Position numbers and translations under genes: made by a program. 22,972 bases of DNA from an uncultured Oscillochloris sp. (lineage in GTDB: Bacteria > Chloroflexota > Chloroflexia > Chloroflexales > Chloroflexaceae), in NCBI GenBank assembly GCA_903877945.1, contig CAIRFY010000245.1, positions 1-22,972 of the forward strand, in the 5' to 3' direction. Positions 22,806 through 22,972 of the stretch are shown piece after piece. Under the pieces are notes generated by a model. The model was not told where the DNA came from, did not search any database, and saw only the letters and a list, made by a program, of their open reading frames with translations. How positions within the stretch are numbered: the first letter of the stretch is position 1; each line of letters starts with the position of its first letter.

Positions 22806-22868
22806 GGTTTTGGATTTTAGGTTTTGGATTTTGGATTTTAGGTTTTAGGTTTTGGATTTTAGGTTTTA
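22806..22868. repeat. Heptamer array GRTTTTR x9 downstream of fabF
   Basis: Exactly 63 bases divide into nine 7-base words, each GGTTTTG, GATTTTA, GATTTTG or GGTTTTA. The array starts five bases after the fabF stop, is strikingly AT-rich compared with its surroundings, and is one-sided with no inverted partner. The remaining 104 bp to the window end hold no recognisable feature. Confidence 0.95.
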
Positions 22869-22972
22869 TATTCTGCACGGCTGACTTTTGGACGTTCGTG
22901 AAGAGGGGATTTTCTGCATACTGATGCGGTAAAACGCCCTTCTATAGAATGTCTAGCTTTAACCCGTGCAGA

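Overview
The window is a stretch of a moderately GC-rich bacterial chromosome. I read it as Chloroflexota, probably class Chloroflexia (Chloroflexales-like). The basis is the style of the proteins (tig-clpP-clpX with long acidic insertions, YiaA/B and DUF-like membrane proteins) and intergenic DNA full of short-word repeats and C/G-rich hairpins. This assignment is an impression from the sequence, not a database result. The content is almost entirely housekeeping or regulatory. I see no phage, transposase, CRISPR array, toxin-antitoxin pair or rRNA/tRNA gene.

Left part (1-5534): a pyrimidine cluster pyrR-pyrB-pyrC-like runs rightward. Its third gene looks like a dihydroorotase that has lost several metal and substrate ligands, so it is probably a non-catalytic partner of the aspartate carbamoyltransferase. 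Convergent to it are a SAM methyltransferase and, abutting it, a histidine kinase carrying a degenerate receiver domain. A 371-bp divergent intergenic region then leads to an ammonium transporter.

Middle (5535-12460): amt (+) converges on a leftward group across two back-to-back palindromes. The leftward group is cmk, then a polytopic protein with two PH-like domains, then a secreted or anchored 636-residue protein, then an ABC ATPase. No ABC permease is present in the window.

Right-middle (12461-16950): a proteostasis cluster tig-clpP-clpX, with a good promoter before tig followed at once by a small terminator-like hairpin. Trigger factor carries 12 perfect 9-bp repeats (Asp-Glu-Gly) inside its PPIase domain and six 18-bp repeats (EEPAAA) at its C-terminus. 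ClpP has a complete catalytic triad but unusual residues around the active-site His.

Right (17016-22800): an OmpR/PhoB-type response regulator overlaps upp (uracil salvage), followed by a WecA/TagO-like lipid-carrier sugar-phosphate transferase that ends in a strong bidirectional terminator. Then come, leftward, a YiaA/B-like membrane protein and an M20 peptidase, and rightward fabF.

The most unusual thread is in the gaps between genes. At least six carry runs of 7- or 8-bp words, and in four of these the words are arranged as inverted repeats able to form long hairpins (before pyrR, after tig, clpX-response regulator, upp-wecA). The word differs between loci but the period and architecture recur. 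In two cases the hairpin ends five or fewer bases before the next start codon. A separate C/G-rich inverted repeat occurs at two sites about 8.6 kb apart.
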